From positions 1 through 7,979 of the forward strand of contig MFAQ01000019.1 in the NCBI GenBank assembly GCA_001776275.1: DNA of 7,979 bases, in the 5' to 3' direction. The translations under genes and the position numbers were made by a program. The notes beneath the pieces were generated by a model. It saw only the letters and a list, made by a program, of their open reading frames with translations, was not told the origin of the DNA and searched no databases. Source of the DNA: Candidatus Collierbacteria bacterium RIFOXYD1_FULL_40_9. GTDB lineage: Bacteria; Patescibacteriota; Microgenomatia; UBA1400; MFAQ01. Shown here in pieces: positions 6,138-7,979 of this stretch; positions within the stretch are counted from its first letter, which is position 1; each line of letters opens with the position of its first letter.

Positions 6138-6896
6138 ATGAAAAAGAAGCTATCAGTCATAATCACCAACTACAACGAAAAAGCCAACCTCAATCGCGGT
6201 GTCCTTAACCAGATCAAGGGTTTCTTGTCAGACGCTCACTTTCCTTGGGAAGTAGTCATAAACGACGATGGCTCTACAGATGGTGGCGACAAGATCATAA
6301 AAGAATTTGTTGACAAAAATAAAGGTTTCAAATTAGTGCGAGGTAAACACGCAGGTAAAGCTGCGGGAATTTGGAATGGTATCAAGCACGCCACTGGCGA
6401 CATTATCCTTTTCACCGACATGGACCAGTCCACACCCCTAAAAGAAGTCGAAAAACTTATACCATGGTTTGACGACAATTATCAGGTTGTATTTGGCTCG
6501 AGAGGTAAAATGCGCAAGAACTTTCCCCTATTAAGACAGCTCACTTCGTGGGGTTTTAGATTTTTTAGAGGACTCTTTTTGCTGCACGATGTGGTTGATA
6601 CACAATGTGGATTCAAAGCTATGGAAATTGGTGTTGCCAAAAAGATTTTCCCTATGCTCGAAGTAATCAAAAAACCGAGTGGTTCCAAAGGTTGGACCGT
6701 TTCAGCTTTTGACGTCGAACTTCTTTTTATCGCCGAAAAGCTTGGTTACAATCTTAAGGAAGTTGATGTTCATTGGAGGGACGAAGATACTTCTACAGAA
6801 AAGGGCAAAAACTTTATAGCAGAATCAATAGATATGCTAAAACAAATTCTAAGAGTTAAATTAAACGACATAAGAGGGGAGTATGACCAAAAATGA
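6138..6896 (+). CDS. Polyprenyl-phosphate glycosyltransferase, DPG-synthase-like GT2
   Basis: This 252-residue GT2 enzyme resembles dolichyl-phosphate glucose synthases (ALG5-like) more than the first GT2 of the operon does. Motifs in order are SVIITNYNE (6-14), VINDDGSTDGG (40-50), GKHAGKAAGIWNGI (69-82, a 'G.K..A...G' loop), the DxD site LFTDMDQSTP (91-100, D94/D96), VVFGSRG (117-123), VVDTQCGFKAM (152-162) and DVHWRDED (210-217). No membrane helix is seen. It should make a polyprenyl-P-hexose at the inner membrane face, which the following ArnT-like protein could use. A 14-bp gap separates it from orn, and no Shine-Dalgarno site precedes its ATG. The last codons overlap a possible start of the next gene at 6883, and its TGA lies in the left arm of a hairpin (6893-6900). 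The sugar specificity cannot be read from the sequence. Confidence 0.92.
   Translation: MKKKLSVIITNYNEKANLNRGVLNQIKGFLSDAHFPWEVVINDDGSTDGGDKIIKEFVDKNKGFKLVRGKHAGKAAGIWNGIKHATGDIILFTDMDQSTPLKEVEKLIPWFDDNYQVVFGSRGKMRKNFPLLRQLTSWGFRFFRGLFLLHDVVDTQCGFKAMEIGVAKKIFPMLEVIKKPSGSKGWTVSAFDVELLFIAEKLGYNLKEVDVHWRDEDTSTEKGKNFIAESIDMLKQILRVKLNDIRGEYDQK
6874..6877 (+). promoter_or_regulatory. Shine-Dalgarno-like GAGG before the ATG at 6883
   Basis: GAGG within AAGAGGGGAGT lies 5 nt before the ATG at 6883, inside the end of the upstream GT2 gene. The other operon genes lack such a site, so this is evidence, though not proof, for the longer start of the last GT-C gene. It also encodes Arg-Gly-Glu of the GT2 tail, so it could be coincidence. 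Confidence 0.45.
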
Positions 6897-7979
6897 CACG
6901 CCGCAAAAAAAACGTGTCATGCCGGACCAGATCCGGCATCCAGAAATAAATAATATGAAGACAAATCTAAAAGTTATCATCTCCATAATCTTTATAATCT
7001 TTGTTTTTGCTTTTTTGCGTTTTTCAAATATTTACTCCGTCCCGGTCTTTGTCGACGAAGCCATTTATGTTCGCTGGTCTCAGGTAATGCGCTCAGAGGC
7101 ATCTCTCCGATTTCTCCCCATGTCAGATGGCAAGCAACCCTTGTTTATGTGGGCCTCTATGCCCATATTTAAGCTAATCTCCGATCCACTTGTTGCAGCC
7201 AGAACCCTGTCCGCTCTTTGTGGTCTTGGTACTATGGTTGGTCTTTCTGTCTTGAGTTTCTTGTTTTTTCAAAGCACTTTAGTTTCACTATTAACCGCCC
7301 TACTATATGCAGTTATACCCTTTACTGTTTTCTTCGATCGCATGGCTTTAGCAGACAGCATGCTTGCTATGTTTGGGGTTTGGGTCTTGGTCTTTTTTAA
7401 GCTCTTTTTAGACAAAAGAAGCCATGATTTTGCCATGCTAACTGGTTTTGCGCTTGGTGCTGCCTTACTAACCAAGTCTCCCGCCATTTTCTATTTTGTT
7501 TGGCTTGGCTTGGTCGCTATCTTCACTATTGACATAAAAACAGAAAATAAAAAAACAATTCTCAATTTACTTCTTGGATTTTTCTATATTCTTGTCATTT
7601 CCCTCGCCATGCGTTCTATCCTCAAATTAGGCCCAAACTCCAATATGGCAGGTCAGCGAAACCTAGATTATCTTTATACTGTCAGTGAAGTTTTTACTCA
7701 CCCCTTGTCGCCTCTGATCGGTAATTTAAAAACTACCGTAAACTGGCTGTGGCTGCTTTTAACCCCTGCCGTTTTTGTTTCTATGTTTATCTTTACGGGT
7801 AAGCAAAACAAAAAAACTCTTTTGTTATTATTTTTTCTTTCTCTGGTTCCACTTTTATCACAAGCCGCGGTCGCCAAAGTCTATACTAGTCGCTACATTT
7901 TGTTTACTATCACGCCACTACTTATTATCGCGGCAAACAACTTAGTTAAATTAAATAAATACTTAGTCTGTTTGATACT
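6883..7979 (+). CDS. ArnT/PMT-like GT-C membrane glycosyltransferase, 3'-truncated by the window
   Basis: The frame is open from the ATG at 6883 to the right edge, so the C-terminus is missing. A second in-frame ATG at 6955 starts MKTNLKVIISIIF, directly before the first membrane helix. The outer-loop motif VPVFVDEAIYVRWS (53-66 from 6883) carries the Asp-Glu pair (D58/E59) expected in GT39/ArnT-type enzymes, followed by SDGKQPLFMW, AARTLSAL, FFDRMALADS and LLTKSPAIFYF, all typical of this class. Multiple membrane helices follow. It should transfer a sugar from a polyprenyl-phosphate donor outside the cytoplasm, probably one made by the preceding GT2. The longer form overlaps that gene by 14 bp, has a GAGG 5 nt upstream, and adds 24 hydrophilic residues encoded largely by a palindromic repeat, including RVMPDQIRHPE. 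The shorter form has no ribosome-binding site. I favour 6883 slightly. An A8 run (6905-6912) lies between the two starts. Confidence 0.87.
   Translation, partial: MTKNDTPQKKRVMPDQIRHPEINNMKTNLKVIISIIFIIFVFAFLRFSNIYSVPVFVDEAIYVRWSQVMRSEASLRFLPMSDGKQPLFMWASMPIFKLISDPLVAARTLSALCGLGTMVGLSVLSFLFFQSTLVSLLTALLYAVIPFTVFFDRMALADSMLAMFGVWVLVFFKLFLDKRSHDFAMLTGFALGAALLTKSPAIFYFVWLGLVAIFTIDIKTENKKTILNLLLGFFYILVISLAMRSILKLGPNSNMAGQRNLDYLYTVSEVFTHPLSPLIGNLKTTVNWLWLLLTPAVFVSMFIFTGKQNKKTLLLLFFLSLVPLLSQAAVAKVYTSRYILFTITPLLIIAANNLVKLNKYLVCLI
6893..6939. repeat. Double palindromic element (REP-like), single copy in window
   Basis: Two perfect 8-bp stems lie back to back: ATGACACG (6893-6900) pairs with CGTGTCAT (6913-6920) around a 12-nt loop that holds eight A residues, and ATGCCGGA (6919-6926) pairs with TCCGGCAT (6932-6939) around the 5-nt loop CCAGA. 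The stems share two bases. The GC-rich second half differs from its AT-rich surroundings and, from memory, resembles dispersed intergenic palindromes with a CATGCCGGA core and a TCCGGCAT arm found in several bacterial groups. No T run follows the second stem, so it is not a typical terminator. It covers the junction of two operon genes. Confidence 0.75.

Noticed and set aside
5582..6896. Recoding of TGA as an amino acid, as in some CPR lineages
   Set aside because: TGA ends two genes here at the expected family lengths (5582-5584 and 6894-6896), so it acts as a stop.
6893..6939. Hairpins after the GT2 gene as an intrinsic terminator
   Set aside because: No T run follows on the plus strand, and on the minus strand the T8 tract is 6 nt from the stem. 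The next co-directional gene starts within or just after the element.

Overview
The window looks like a stretch of a small, gene-dense, AT-rich bacterial chromosome. A Candidate Phyla Radiation (Patescibacteria/Microgenomates-like) host is my inference. It rests on 4-6 bp gaps between convergent genes, overlapping genes within an operon, almost no Shine-Dalgarno sequences, -10 boxes placed so that mRNAs should start at or next to the AUG, and the style of the TrmD and ArnT-like proteins. TGA is used as a stop, so there is no sign of TGA recoding.

Layout. Positions 1-287 hold the 3' end of an unrecognised gene (+). It converges on trmD (-, 294-944), a tRNA m1G37 methyltransferase with a shortened C-terminus. 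The 83-bp region 945-1027 divides trmD from a divergent GT2-GtrA fusion gene (+, 1028-2209) and carries a degenerate 8-bp tandem repeat and a clear promoter. That fusion gene converges, with a 4-bp gap, on a multi-spanning GT-C glycosyltransferase (-, 2214-3329). A 27-bp divergent promoter region (3330-3356) follows, in which one palindrome, AGTATATACT, supplies a -10 box to each strand. From 3357 to the right edge runs a five-gene co-directional cluster: GT2 polyprenyl-P-sugar synthase-like, ArnT/PMT-like GT-C, oligoribonuclease (orn), a second GT2 of the same type, and a second ArnT/PMT-like GT-C that continues past the window. Most junctions are overlaps or very short gaps, as in a coupled operon.

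How the genes work together. Three GT2 enzymes of the dolichyl-P-mannose/glucose synthase type sit with three GT-C membrane enzymes of the type that use lipid-phosphate sugars. The simplest reading is a surface-glycosylation locus: GT2 enzymes load sugar from a nucleotide donor onto a polyprenyl phosphate at the inner membrane face, the lipid-sugar crosses the membrane (GtrA-type domains are suspected helpers), and GT-C enzymes pass the sugar to lipid, glycan or protein outside. The sugars and acceptors cannot be read from the sequence. The oligoribonuclease, with an intact DEDDh active site, is an unexpected member.

The points most worth a second look are the repeated leaderless promoter geometry, the shared palindromic divergent promoter, the palindromic repeat that appears to be read in frame as the N-terminus of the last glycosyltransferase, and orn inside a glycosylation operon.
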